A stretch of DNA of 64,000 nt. Source: UBA3210 sp963623095. Lineage in GTDB: Bacteria > Bacillota_I > Bacilli_A > RFN20 > CAG-449. A model generated the notes under the pieces. The model was not told the origin of the DNA, made no database searches, and worked only from the letters and a program-made list of their open reading frames with translations. The stretch lies in contig CAVFKD010000002.1 in the NCBI GenBank assembly GCA_963623095.1, positions 1 to 64,000 on the forward strand. Direction: 5' to 3'. The stretch's first letter is position 1. Each line of letters begins with the position of its first letter. Made by a program: the position numbers and the translations under genes. Positions 18,666-27,305 of this stretch are shown piece by piece.

Positions 18666-19661
18666 TTAACCCTTAATACCACTACGTGATACGCCTTTCA
18701 TAATGTACTTACGTAAACAAATAAATACAATGAATAATGGAATAGATACTAAGACAACTGCAGCCATTTGAGCTGGGTAGTCGACCTTAGTGTTTGTTGC
18801 ATCGGTATAGAAACCGGCACCTCTAAGACCATTAGTAATTAATTTATGTGTATCGTCAGAAGTGACTAATCGAGGCCAAATGTAGGAGTTCCAAGCACCC
18901 ATCATCTTTAAAATCGTAATTGAGATTAAAGATGGCATTGCAAGTGGAACCATAACTTTAATTAAATATTCGAAGTCTGATTTACCATCAACTTTTGCTG
19001 CAAGATATAATTCATTAGGAATTTGCTTGAAGTTTTGTCTTAATAAATAGATATAGAATACCGAGACTAAGAATGGAACAATTAAAGCTGCGAATGTATT
19101 CTTCCAGTTTAAGATATTAACAACTGTAGAATAGTTAGTAATTGTAAATAATTCACCAGGAATCATCATTGTTGCAAGTAAGAATGCAAACATTGAATCT
19201 CTTCCTTTGAATTCAAGTCTAGCGAATGCAAATGCAGATAAGACTGTAATAACTAATGATAATAATGTAGAAACAATACCTACATATACTGTATTTAAGA
19301 ATAATGTTCCTAAATTTGCAGCACTATAAGCGTTTGCGTAGTTTGACCATTTAATTGTTTGAGGCCAGAATGAAGGATTTGACCATTCATATTCTTCCCA
19401 AGTTTTAAGTGATGAAATAATCATCCAATAGAATGGGAATATAACGATAACCGCTAAAGCAATTAAGAATGCATAAGTAACAATATTAACAATTATTTTT
19501 GTAATCTTTGCATTACGTTCAACTTTTTTTGCATCATATGTTGCTGCGTTTTTCTTTAAAGCTTCAGCAAGTGAGTTATTTGCGTTTGTTAATGCGCTAT
19601 ATTCGTTATTAGAAGGAGTTTCATTTTCTACTTCAGAAATATTATTTTCTTTTTCTTCCAT
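18666..19661 (-). CDS. ABC transporter permease, MalG type
   Basis: An inner-membrane permease of 331 residues with a charged N-terminal extension of about 60 residues, then six membrane segments. The coupling (EAA) loop reads LYLAAKVDGKSDFEYL and is followed by KVMVPLAMPSL, typical of the second permease of sugar-type importers. The frame extends 21 codons upstream into the previous gene, but ATG at 19661 has GGAAGGAGA at correct distance. It pairs with the MalF-type permease just upstream. Confidence 0.94.
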   Translation of the reverse strand: MEEKENNISEVENETPSNNEYSALTNANNSLAEALKKNAATYDAKKVERNAKITKIIVNIVTYAFLIALAVIVIFPFYWMIISSLKTWEEYEWSNPSFWPQTIKWSNYANAYSAANLGTLFLNTVYVGIVSTLLSLVITVLSAFAFARLEFKGRDSMFAFLLATMMIPGELFTITNYSTVVNILNWKNTFAALIVPFLVSVFYIYLLRQNFKQIPNELYLAAKVDGKSDFEYLIKVMVPLAMPSLISITILKMMGAWNSYIWPRLVTSDDTHKLITNGLRGAGFYTDATNTKVDYPAQMAAVVLVSIPLFIVFICLRKYIMKGVSRSGIKG

Positions 19662-19674
19662 ATATTTCTCCTTC

Positions 19675-20703
19675 CTAATAATGAACTTTCTTGCTACTGA
19701 CATATAAGTTAATTGCAGTAACAACTAAGATAATACCAAATAAGATTAATGATGCCGCGGATGCTGTACCATAACTATTAGATGAGATAGCTTTATAAAC
19801 ATAACCAACAATAGTCATTAATGATCCATCACCTGCAGGACCCATGTCTTCACCGAAAACACCAACGATTGATGAATATTCTTTAAATCCACCAATAAAA
19901 CCTGTAATAACAACATAAGCAATCATTGGAGAAAGTAATGGGACTGTAATTCGCCAGAATACTCTCCATCTTGAAGCACCATCAATTTTTGCTGCTTCAT
20001 AATATTGTTTACTAACACCTTGTAATCCACCAAGTAAAATTAAGATTTTAAATGGTAATGCGTTCCATACGATGTAAACAACCATAACTGCAATGTTTGC
20101 TACGTATGTACTTCCACCTGGATTTGTAATACTTGTACCGGAGTTAATCCAGTTTACTGGGTTACCTCCAAAAAATTGAATAATATTATTAATAATACCC
20201 CATGATTGAGCTGTGTAGCCCATTCTAACTCCAGCAGAGTTAGTATAGATATTATAAACTGTTAATGTACCTGAATATGTATCTGCATTAACTTGTGATA
20301 AACCAACGATATTAAACATCATTGCGAATACCATACCGATTGCGATTGAGTTTGTAACATAAGGTAAGAAATAAATTGTTTGAAGTACTTTACCTAAACG
20401 ATTGATTGAATTTAAACAAACTGCAACAAGTAACGCTAAGAAGCAAGATAATGGAACAGTTAGCACACATAGTAAGACTGTATTTTTTAAACATGTTAAG
20501 AAATCTTTATACATGATAACTTTAGAGAAGTTTGATACACCGAATGCATATTGTTCTCCACCGATATCACCTAAAGGTTGATAACCTTCTAGGAAAGAAA
20601 TTCTAACAGTATTGATAATAGGATATACTGTAAATACCGCTAATAGAATTAAAGCAGGTAATAAGTAAATCCAAGCTTTCCAATTTTGTTTTGAATCTAC
20701 CAT
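19675..20703 (-). CDS. ABC transporter permease, MalF type
   Basis: A 342-residue permease that starts WKAWIYLLPALILLAVFTVYP, a common opening of first permeases in carbohydrate importers. The EAA loop reads YYEAAKIDGASRWRVFWRITVPLL near residue 240. Between the second and fourth helices there is an expanded loop of about 60 polar residues (near 135-195), longer than usual and probably extracellular. It follows the ATPase by 10 bases and precedes its MalG partner. Confidence 0.94.
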   Translation of the reverse strand: MVDSKQNWKAWIYLLPALILLAVFTVYPIINTVRISFLEGYQPLGDIGGEQYAFGVSNFSKVIMYKDFLTCLKNTVLLCVLTVPLSCFLALLVAVCLNSINRLGKVLQTIYFLPYVTNSIAIGMVFAMMFNIVGLSQVNADTYSGTLTVYNIYTNSAGVRMGYTAQSWGIINNIIQFFGGNPVNWINSGTSITNPGGSTYVANIAVMVVYIVWNALPFKILILLGGLQGVSKQYYEAAKIDGASRWRVFWRITVPLLSPMIAYVVITGFIGGFKEYSSIVGVFGEDMGPAGDGSLMTIVGYVYKAISSNSYGTASAASLILFGIILVVTAINLYVSSKKVHY

Positions 20704-20713
20704 AATTTACCCC

Positions 20714-21850
20714 TTATTTTGTTTCTTCTACTTCTTCATTGCCTACAGTTGCACGAACTTCGTCAGCAGAATAAATTCTTTCTTCTGATTCTTTATTAAA
20801 TAAGAATACTTTATGTGGTTTTAATGAGAAATGAACATAACCATTTTGATCAGGAGTTACAACTGTTGTTGCATCAATAATACTTCTAACAATTGCAGCT
20901 TCACTTGCTGGATGAGTTGAAACGATTGAACTATCTCTACCCATAACTTCAACAGATTTTAATGTTGTCTTTAATGGTCCGTTCTTATCTAAGATAAATC
21001 CTTCTGGTCTAATACCGATATAGATTTCTTGATCTGGAGCATCTTTTTCAAAAATTGGAGTATCATCACCATCTAAGTAAACTTTTCCATCTTTTAATAC
21101 ACCTGTAAATACGTTAATTGGAGGTGTACCTAAGAATTTAGCAACGAATAAGTTAACTGGTGAATCATAAACTGTTTGAGGAACATCAACTTGTTGAATG
21201 ACACCTTTTTTCATAACAACGATTAAGTCTGAAATACTCATAGCTTCTTCTTGGTCGTGAGTAACGAAGACTGTTGTAACATTTGTATCACGTTGAATTC
21301 TTCTAATTTCTTCACGAGTTTGAAGTCTTAATCTAGCATCAAGGTTAGATAATGGTTCATCAAGTAATAAGACGTTTGGATTTTTAACAATCGCTCTTGC
21401 AATAGCAACACGTTGTTGTTGACCACCTGATAATTCAGAAGGTTTTCTTTCAAGTAAATCATCAATTTGAACAAGTCTTGCTGCTTCAACAACTCTATTC
21501 ATGATTTCTGATTTTGACATCTTTTGATTTTGTAAAGGGAACATAATGTTTTGCTTTACTGTCATATGTGGATATAAAGCATAGTTTTGGAAAACTAAAC
21601 CAACACCACGTTTTTCTGGTGGAAGATTTGTTACATCTTCATCACCGAAATAAATGTGACCTGAACTTGGTTTTTGTAAACCACTTAACATATATAATGT
21701 TGTTGATTTACCGCAACCAGAAGGACCAAGTAAGCCAATTAATTTGCCATCTGGTATTTCATAGTTGAAATCATTGACAGCGATAACTTCTGAGCCATCT
21801 TTCTTTCTACTTGGAAATATTTTTGTTAAATGTTCAATTCTAACTTTCAT
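20714..21850 (-). CDS. ABC transporter ATP-binding protein, MsmK/UgpC type
   Basis: A 378-residue ATPase with Walker A GPSGCGKST near residues 43-51, the signature LSGGQQQRVAIARA near 140, Walker B VLLLDEPLSNLDA, and the switch histidine in VFVTHDQEEA. Residues after about 235 form the TOBE/regulatory domain of the MalK-like subgroup that energises sugar importers. Its presence in the operon means this transporter carries a dedicated ATPase, unlike many Firmicutes sugar importers that share one MsmK. Confidence 0.94.
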   Translation of the reverse strand: MKVRIEHLTKIFPSRKKDGSEVIAVNDFNYEIPDGKLIGLLGPSGCGKSTTLYMLSGLQKPSSGHIYFGDEDVTNLPPEKRGVGLVFQNYALYPHMTVKQNIMFPLQNQKMSKSEIMNRVVEAARLVQIDDLLERKPSELSGGQQQRVAIARAIVKNPNVLLLDEPLSNLDARLRLQTREEIRRIQRDTNVTTVFVTHDQEEAMSISDLIVVMKKGVIQQVDVPQTVYDSPVNLFVAKFLGTPPINVFTGVLKDGKVYLDGDDTPIFEKDAPDQEIYIGIRPEGFILDKNGPLKTTLKSVEVMGRDSSIVSTHPASEAAIVRSIIDATTVVTPDQNGYVHFSLKPHKVFLFNKESEERIYSADEVRATVGNEEVEETK

Positions 21851-21868
21851 TTTAACTTCTCCCTATTA

Positions 21869-22813
21869 TTAATTTGCATCTACATCTAATTCGTAGATAA
21901 CTTTGTAATTTGCAGTTTTTGTAAGAGTGCCACGTGCAGTAACAAATTTACCGACTAAAATTTGTTCAGCATCATCAGCTGCGTTTTTATTAATTACACT
22001 TTTGTAAGTACTATCTACATCTGAAGCAAATTTTGTATTATAAACTTCAAATTGTTTATTTACATCAGTTTCGCCTTCAGTTTCGATACGATAGACTAAT
22101 GTGTAATTACCATTGGTATCTTGAATTTTTTCTACTTTTGTAACTTTACCAACAACATTGTAATATTCTGTTGTTGCTTCCCCGTAATCAAGATTACTCC
22201 ATATACCTGTGATTTCAGCATCACCTGGATTATATGTTCCCTCTTCTTTTGCATAAGTATCTTCAACTTTTGTAATATTTGTTTGGCCAGTAGGAGTTTC
22301 CATTCTTCCATAATAGCCATCCATAATTGAATAACTTACAAATTGACAATTCTTTGTATCTGATACTATTGAATAAAGTAATTCAGGTGTTGTCATTGAA
22401 TAATTTTCATAAATATTATTCTTTAATTGTTCATAAGCGGATAGTGATGATTTCAATTTGTTGTTACAATCATTAATGTTTGAGTTTGTACCATAATAAA
22501 CAACTTTGAATTGTTCATTGGAATCATTGAATCCTTCCATTGATATAACTGGCAATTTTTCTTCTCTAGGATCGCCCCATTTATCAACTGTCATAACAGT
22601 TTTGATTTCGTAGCTAACCCTTTTAACATCAAGTGATTTAACTTGATATTCTTTGTCCAGTTCGGCATTCACTTTTTTAACTAGTAATGTCTCAAGCTCA
22701 GATTCTTTGTTCTTTGCACTGACTTTACTAGGAACACCTTCGCAGACAGCCCAAACAAGGCCGATCAATGCGACACCCCCGATAATTATTGCGCCCAATA
22801 CTCTTTCTTGCAT
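21869..22813 (-). CDS. Membrane-anchored protein with OB-like domain, first gene of nuclease/ABC operon
   Basis: I do not recognise the family. The 314-residue protein has one N-terminal membrane segment (VLGAIIIGGVALIGLVW, residues about 5-21) and a long extracytoplasmic part. Its C-terminal 110 residues (YNVVGKVTKVEKI...LVGKFVTARGTLTK...VIYELD) show an OB-fold-like beta pattern similar to modules in the two lipoproteins at the other end of the operon. The frame opens six codons earlier, but ATG at 22813 has AAAGGGGA upstream. It is 18 bases from the ATPase gene and directly follows the operon promoter. Confidence 0.7.
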   Translation of the reverse strand: MQERVLGAIIIGGVALIGLVWAVCEGVPSKVSAKNKESELETLLVKKVNAELDKEYQVKSLDVKRVSYEIKTVMTVDKWGDPREEKLPVISMEGFNDSNEQFKVVYYGTNSNINDCNNKLKSSLSAYEQLKNNIYENYSMTTPELLYSIVSDTKNCQFVSYSIMDGYYGRMETPTGQTNITKVEDTYAKEEGTYNPGDAEITGIWSNLDYGEATTEYYNVVGKVTKVEKIQDTNGNYTLVYRIETEGETDVNKQFEVYNTKFASDVDSTYKSVINKNAADDAEQILVGKFVTARGTLTKTANYKVIYELDVDAN

Positions 22814-22860
22814 AATTTCCCCTTTCACCATAATAGCGAAATATATTATTTGCTATTATA

Positions 22861-22889
22861 ATTATAATAATTATAATGAAGTATTTCAA
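22861..22889 (-). promoter_or_regulatory. Promoter of the nuclease/ABC transporter operon
   Basis: Minus strand: TTGAAA (22884-22889), 17-base spacer, TATAAT (22861-22866). The -35 overlaps the TGA stop codon of the upstream RDD gene, so the eight genes from 22813 to 12058 can be expressed apart from it. Confidence 0.75.
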
Positions 22890-23713
22890 TAGACAATTTT
22901 CTTTGTCTTTTCTTCTTTAACTGCATCTTTGCATTTTGCTGCGTTTAAATCCTCTATATTCTTAAAATATACTTGGCAATTATTATCAACTGGCTTCATT
23001 TTTCCTATGTAGTCTGATAATAATCTTTTATCTTTAGTTAAGAATAACATCAATAAGTTAATAATAGGTACACCTAGAACAAATGCTAATCCTATCAATA
23101 CAAGTCCTGTTTGATATATTATTAGTAATACCCCCGTATAAGGAATAACTGCATTAACTATTAATTTTCCAAATAAGAATTTAATTGTAACATTCTTAAG
23201 TGACACATCTAAGTCATCTTCATTGACATATCCTATACCAAATAAGAATTTACCTAATGTTCTACCATGCTTTAAGCAAAGAGGTAAAATAAATTCAAAT
23301 ACCAATAATGAACTTGCTAGACCTATTGATGTAATAACAATTGGACCTAAATTCATTTTGTAATAATTATCTTTAAATGTTTTATCACTCGTTAAGGCTT
23401 TTATTCTTGAATTAGCTTCTTCTTCAGTTAAAGACTTATCTTCTGTACAAATGATATACGTCTTTCCATCATAAGTTATATTGCCTTCATCACTAGGAAC
23501 ATATACACCATAATCAATTTGAGCTTGATATACAGCATTATAGTATTTATCGTAGTTATATATTTTACTAACTAAAAAAGCAATTCCGGACGCCAAAACA
23601 ATCACCATGATTACATCGATTACCAAAGCGGCAAATCGCTTAACCATTGGAGGTTTTTTTGGAACGTATATGGAATTGTAGTTTACTTTTTCAGTTTTTG
23701 TTTGCGAATCCAT
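22886..23713 (-). CDS. RDD-family membrane protein (second of a pair)
   Basis: The 275-residue protein shows the RDD pattern: Arg26 and Asp33 in the first helix (VKRFAALVIDVIMV), HGRTLGKFLFGI near residue 155 and SDYIGKM near 235, with three to four membrane segments and an extracellular loop of about 60 residues after the first. RDD proteins are poorly defined; some have been proposed as ion transporters or envelope proteins. It ends with TGA, one of few uses of this stop here. It follows its paralogue by two bases. Confidence 0.82.
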   Translation of the reverse strand: MDSQTKTEKVNYNSIYVPKKPPMVKRFAALVIDVIMVIVLASGIAFLVSKIYNYDKYYNAVYQAQIDYGVYVPSDEGNITYDGKTYIICTEDKSLTEEEANSRIKALTSDKTFKDNYYKMNLGPIVITSIGLASSLLVFEFILPLCLKHGRTLGKFLFGIGYVNEDDLDVSLKNVTIKFLFGKLIVNAVIPYTGVLLIIYQTGLVLIGLAFVLGVPIINLLMLFLTKDKRLLSDYIGKMKPVDNNCQVYFKNIEDLNAAKCKDAVKEEKTKKIVY

Positions 23714-23715
23714 GA

Positions 23716-24798
23716 TTAATCCTTATTGCTTTCATCTATATTTTCATTATTAGTTATATTTGTTGTATCCCTATCATCAACATTATATCTATAAGCATCG
23801 TTATTTGTAAATGTTTCATTATTAGTATTATCATTTTCATTACTTTCTTTTCCATCATCATAAGTAATGACAATATCATCATTAATGTTATCGTTTTTCA
23901 TTTCAGCATATGAATTGCAAACAACTAATGTACCTGCGATCATATCATGAATAGTTTGACGTTTTGGTGAGAATACCATAATGCCAATTTGAATTAAAAT
24001 TGTAATACCAAATGTAAAGATACCAAAAGCAATACATAATAACGCAAAGAATACAAATCTAATAAATAATTTAAATTTAGAAGCATTATTACCAGTTTTT
24101 GCATCTACTACTCTCATTTGTAAAACACGTTTACCGATAGTTGCCCCATCTTTAAAGATCATTGGGAATAGTAAGAATGTAATTAACGCTGCAGGAATTA
24201 CACTTATAATATAAATAAGTCTAATATAAGAATTTAATTTTGTAGAATATTCTAAAGTTTTTGTATCATGCGCTAAAAAGTCATCCGCGGCAGTTTGTAA
24301 GCATGTTTTAAAATAAGAAGTAATATTAGCTTCTATTGTGCCATCACTATCAGTCGCGTGAGTATAACTTCCATTAGTTGCATCATAAATAAAATATGGT
24401 GTTTCTAATTTATTTCCATCACTATCTACATAAACATCAGATTTAACTCTATATAATTCTAAGAATGATGTAGATGTATATTTAGTTTTTAATTCATCTG
24501 AATCAGTTAAGTTTTCAGAAGAAACATTTTCATAATAATATTTTAAATTGCTTTCATAATCACTAGCTTGATATGATAAAGTCCCATTTTCAGAATATAA
24601 AGTAAATAATTTAGTATTAGTTAATCTAGTATTATATTCATTAAGAACAGTAGTATAATCAGTCGCAGCATTAAAAATAGGTTGTGCAATAAATTGAACT
24701 GTTAGAAAGAACAAAGAAATAAAGATAATAAAATCAAGAAGCATAGAACATAATCTTCTAAAGATACTTACTCTTTTTAGATTAACACTTTGTTTCAT
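23716..24798 (-). CDS. RDD-family membrane protein (first of a pair)
   Basis: A 360-residue relative of the next gene. The RDD core is present: FRRLCSMLLDFIIF at residues about 13-26, DGATIGKRVLQMRVVD near 215, and IHDMIAGTLVV near 285. Between the first two helices lies a large polar loop of about 140 residues, presumably extracellular, and the C-terminal 60 residues are Asn/Asp-rich and probably disordered. No function can be assigned. It is the first gene after the promoter at 24828-24856. Confidence 0.82.
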   Translation of the reverse strand: MKQSVNLKRVSIFRRLCSMLLDFIIFISLFFLTVQFIAQPIFNAATDYTTVLNEYNTRLTNTKLFTLYSENGTLSYQASDYESNLKYYYENVSSENLTDSDELKTKYTSTSFLELYRVKSDVYVDSDGNKLETPYFIYDATNGSYTHATDSDGTIEANITSYFKTCLQTAADDFLAHDTKTLEYSTKLNSYIRLIYIISVIPAALITFLLFPMIFKDGATIGKRVLQMRVVDAKTGNNASKFKLFIRFVFFALLCIAFGIFTFGITILIQIGIMVFSPKRQTIHDMIAGTLVVCNSYAEMKNDNINDDIVITYDDGKESNENDNTNNETFTNNDAYRYNVDDRDTTNITNNENIDESNKD

Positions 24799-24827
24799 GT
24801 TCGTTTCCTCCGTAGTATAGTGATATA

Positions 24828-24856
24828 ATTATCTCATAGAGATAAATATATTGCAA
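24828..24856 (-). promoter_or_regulatory. Promoter of the RDD gene pair
   Basis: Minus strand: TTGCAA (24851-24856), 17-base spacer, GATAAT (24828-24833), about 30 bases before the start codon. The stretch from here to the tRNA terminator is AT-rich with nothing recognisable. Confidence 0.6.
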
Positions 24857-24935
24857 CATGGAAAAAATAAATATTTGGTTAAAATTTACTCATAAAATAC
24901 ATTTAATAGACCTTTATTATAATTTATAAAAGCAA

Positions 24936-24961
24936 AAGAAAAACCTAGTCACAAGACTAGG
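24936..24961 (-). terminator. Terminator after tRNA-Lys
   Basis: CCTAGTC (24944-24950) pairs with GACTAGG (24955-24961) around ACAA, followed on the minus strand by TTTTTCTTTT. Confidence 0.85.
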
Positions 24962-24974
24962 CATAATTTCAAGA

Positions 24975-25050
24975 TGGTGCGCCTCCGGAGACTCGAACTC
25001 CGGGCCCACTGATTAAGAGTCAGTTGCTCTACCAACTGAGCTAGAGGCGC
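24975..25050 (-). tRNA. tRNA-Lys (CUU anticodon)
   Basis: The reverse complement folds as a 76-nucleotide cloverleaf: acceptor GCGCCTC/GAGGCGC, D-arm with AGCTCAGTTGGTAGAGC, anticodon stem ACTGA/TCAGT around CTCTTAA (anticodon CTT, reading AAG), T-arm CCGGAGTTCGAGTCTCCGG, discriminator A and a genome-encoded CCA. It stands alone with its own promoter and terminator. Confidence 0.95.
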
Positions 25051-25061
25051 ATTGCTTATGT

Positions 25062-25090
25062 ATAATATAATAATTTAGATAATATTTCAA
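25062..25090 (-). promoter_or_regulatory. Promoter of tRNA-Lys
   Basis: Minus strand: TTGAAA (25085-25090), 17-base spacer, TATTAT (25062-25067). Transcription would begin only a few bases before the mature tRNA 5' end. Confidence 0.75.
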
Positions 25091-25120
25091 GAATTTAATA
25101 AAAGTTTTTAAATTTTGAAA

Positions 25121-25144
25121 CTAAAAGCAGGTATTAACCTGCTT
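25121..25144 (-). terminator. Weak terminator after udk
   Basis: AAGCAGGT (25125-25132) pairs with ACCTGCTT (25137-25144), overlapping the udk stop codon. Only four Ts follow directly, so termination may be partial and could read into tRNA-Lys. Confidence 0.55.
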
Positions 25145-25769
25145 ATTTGTTTTCGTTTAAAACTGATTTAATTTTTTGAATAATAATATCAGTTGCGACA
25201 TTGTGTTCATAATCATTTGGAATAATAACATCTGCATATCTCTTTGTTGGAGAAACAAATAAATGATGCATAGGTTTTACAGTTGTTAAATATTGATTAA
25301 TGATATTTTCAAAAGATCTACCTCTTTCAACCATATCTCTTTGAATACGTCTAATAAGTCTTAAATCCATATCGCATTCAACATAAATCTTAATATCCGC
25401 GAGATCTCTAATTCTTGCATCTTCTAAAATTAAAATGCCGTCGAGTAATATAACCTTTGCAGGTTCGATTCTTTCAGTCTTAGGGCTTCTATTTTGTACA
25501 ACAAAGTCATAAATAGGTTTATCAATAGCTTCACCATTTATAAGCATGTTTAAATGTTTTACTAATAAATCATTTTCTAATGCTGAAGGATGATCATAGT
25601 TAGTCTTTCTTCTTTCTTCTCTAGAAAGATGTGATTGATCTTTATAATAATCATCATGTTTAATAACTACTACATCTTCATCAACAAATGCATGTTTAAT
25701 TTCTTCAATAACTGTGGTTTTTCCACTTGCAGATCCACCTGCAACCGCAATAATAATAGGTTTACTCAT
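25143..25769 (-). CDS. udk: Uridine kinase
   Basis: Phosphorylates uridine and cytidine with ATP or GTP in pyrimidine salvage. The P-loop GGSASGKTT is at residues 10-18, KHDDYYKDQSH near 38-48, YDHPSA near 59, and DGILILEDARIRDL near 110, all hallmarks of the family. The length of 208 is normal. It lies alone between the ribosomal supercluster terminator and tRNA-Lys. Confidence 0.95.
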   Translation of the reverse strand: MSKPIIIAVAGGSASGKTTVIEEIKHAFVDEDVVVIKHDDYYKDQSHLSREERRKTNYDHPSALENDLLVKHLNMLINGEAIDKPIYDFVVQNRSPKTERIEPAKVILLDGILILEDARIRDLADIKIYVECDMDLRLIRRIQRDMVERGRSFENIINQYLTTVKPMHHLFVSPTKRYADVIIPNDYEHNVATDIIIQKIKSVLNENK

Positions 25770-25835
25770 AAAATAAATCTCCCCGTTAGATATTATATCT
25801 ATAATCTAAAATAAATACATTAAAAAATTAGAAAA

Positions 25836-25863
25836 ACAAAAAAGAAGGACCAAAGTCCTTCTT
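25836..25863 (-). terminator. Terminator of the ribosomal supercluster
   Basis: AAGAAGGAC (25842-25850) pairs with GTCCTTCTT (25855-25863), followed on the minus strand by TTTTGTTTTT. It follows rplQ, the last gene of the alpha operon. Confidence 0.9.
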
Positions 25864-25878
25864 AGAATGTTAATTAAA

Positions 25879-26283
25879 TTATTTAACAAAAGAGACAATG
25901 CACATAGGAGCGTTATCGCCACGTCTATTTGCAATTTTTAAAACTCTTGTGTAACCGCCATTACGATCTTTGTAAGATGGAGCGATTTCTTCAAATAATT
26001 TCTTTAAAGCTGTAACGTGATTTGCTTCATCAGCCCAAACATCACGAATTTTAGCTGCTGCAAGTCTTCTTGAATTTAAGCTACCTTCTTTACCATAAGT
26101 AACTAATCTATCAGCATATGCTTTTAAATCACGTGCTGTTGCAGCTGTACAAGTAACACTACCTTTGACAATTAAGTCTGTAGCAAGTGTTCTTAACATT
26201 GATTCATATTTGCTTTTAGTATAAGCAGCTTTAGATCTTACGCCGCCTTTACCATGAACATTTTTACGTCCTTGAGTTTTCAT
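25879..26283 (-). CDS. rplQ: 50S ribosomal protein L17
   Basis: Large-subunit protein that sits near the peptide exit tunnel surface. The 134-residue sequence has the L17 opening with conserved ATDLIVKGSVTCTAATARDLK near residues 35-55 and the ending YTRVLKIANRRGDNAPM. The usual MRHxxKLG start is replaced by an N-terminus starting MKTQGRKNVHGKGG, a mild divergence. It is the last gene of the supercluster, 18 bases after rpoA. Confidence 0.95.
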   Translation of the reverse strand: MKTQGRKNVHGKGGVRSKAAYTKSKYESMLRTLATDLIVKGSVTCTAATARDLKAYADRLVTYGKEGSLNSRRLAAAKIRDVWADEANHVTALKKLFEEIAPSYKDRNGGYTRVLKIANRRGDNAPMCIVSFVK

Positions 26284-26301
26284 GAGTTAACCTCTACCTC
26301 C

Positions 26302-27258
26302 CTATTCGTATTCTCTGAAGCCAAGACCAATTGATTGTAATTTTTCTTTAACTTCTTTGAGTGATTTTTTACCAAGATTTCTGACTTTCATCATATCTTC
26401 TTCTGTCTTTTGTGTTAATTCCATAACTGTAGCGATGTTTGCTCTTTTTAAACAGTTTTGTGAACGGACAGATAAATCTAAATCATCGATAGACATATCT
26501 TGATATTTATTCTTTGGTTCTTCTTTTGCTTCAGCAAGAACATCTTCAGAAGTTGCGATTTCACTTAAGTTAACGAATAAATCAAAGTGAGCAACTAAGA
26601 TTTTTGCTGCTAATGCAATAGCGTCATGTGGTAACATGGAACCATTTGTTTGAATGTTAATTGTGAGCTTGTCATAATTGTTATCATGACCTACTCTAGT
26701 TTGTTCTACTTCGTAAGAACATTTGATTATTGGAGAATAATTTGAATCAGTTGGAATAACACCGATTGGGAAATCAGCATTTAATTTTTTATTTCCTTCT
26801 GATGTAACATAACCTCTGCCATTTCTGACAAAGATTGTCATACAGAGTTTTCCACCTTCTTGAACATGTGCTAAGACTAAGTCTTTGTTGATAATTTCAA
26901 CGCCTGTTGGGCAGTGGATATCTTCTGCAGTAACTTCTTTAGCTTCGTCGACATATAAAGTTAATTTATATGATTGTTCACTATCATCTGAAATCTTTAA
27001 AACTAAGTCTTTAAGAGCTAAAACGATAGATGTAACATCTTCTTCAACGCCTTCTAAAGAGGAGAATTCGTGACGTGCGCCTTCAACTTCAATTGCATAA
27101 ACACTTGCACCAGGTAATGAAGAAAGAAGAACTCTTCTTAAAGCGTTACCTAATGTTAAACCGAAGCCTCTTTCAAGTGGTTCGATTACAAAGTGACCTT
27201 CAAAATTATTTGTATTATAAGTTGCAATTTTAAATTCTGGTTTTTCAAATTTTTTCAT
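26302..27258 (-). CDS. rpoA: DNA-directed RNA polymerase subunit alpha
   Basis: The alpha subunit dimerises to nucleate RNA polymerase assembly. The N-terminal assembly domain is clear (FVIEPLERGFGLTLGNALRRVLLSSLPG near residues 22-49), as is the C-terminal domain with helix-hairpin-helix DNA contacts (DLDLSVRSQNCLKRANI and KVRNLGKKSLKEVKEKL). The length of 318 matches Firmicutes relatives. It lies in the normal order rpsM-rpsK-rpoA-rplQ, after a 47-base gap from rpsK. Confidence 0.98.
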   Translation of the reverse strand: MKKFEKPEFKIATYNTNNFEGHFVIEPLERGFGLTLGNALRRVLLSSLPGASVYAIEVEGARHEFSSLEGVEEDVTSIVLALKDLVLKISDDSEQSYKLTLYVDEAKEVTAEDIHCPTGVEIINKDLVLAHVQEGGKLCMTIFVRNGRGYVTSEGNKKLNADFPIGVIPTDSNYSPIIKCSYEVEQTRVGHDNNYDKLTINIQTNGSMLPHDAIALAAKILVAHFDLFVNLSEIATSEDVLAEAKEEPKNKYQDMSIDDLDLSVRSQNCLKRANIATVMELTQKTEEDMMKVRNLGKKSLKEVKEKLQSIGLGFREYE

Positions 27259-27305
27259 AGCGTTCCTCCCGATTATTCAAATTTGATTGTTAGTATATTC
27301 ACGAA

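Noticed and set aside
22881..22890. TGA read as tryptophan (Mollicutes code)
   Set aside because: TGG codons encode the conserved tryptophans throughout, and the second RDD gene ends sensibly at a TGA. No gene needs TGA as a sense codon.
24799..24935. A small gene between the RDD pair and tRNA-Lys
   Set aside because: Only very short frames without ribosome binding sites are present; the stretch holds a promoter and AT-rich spacer.
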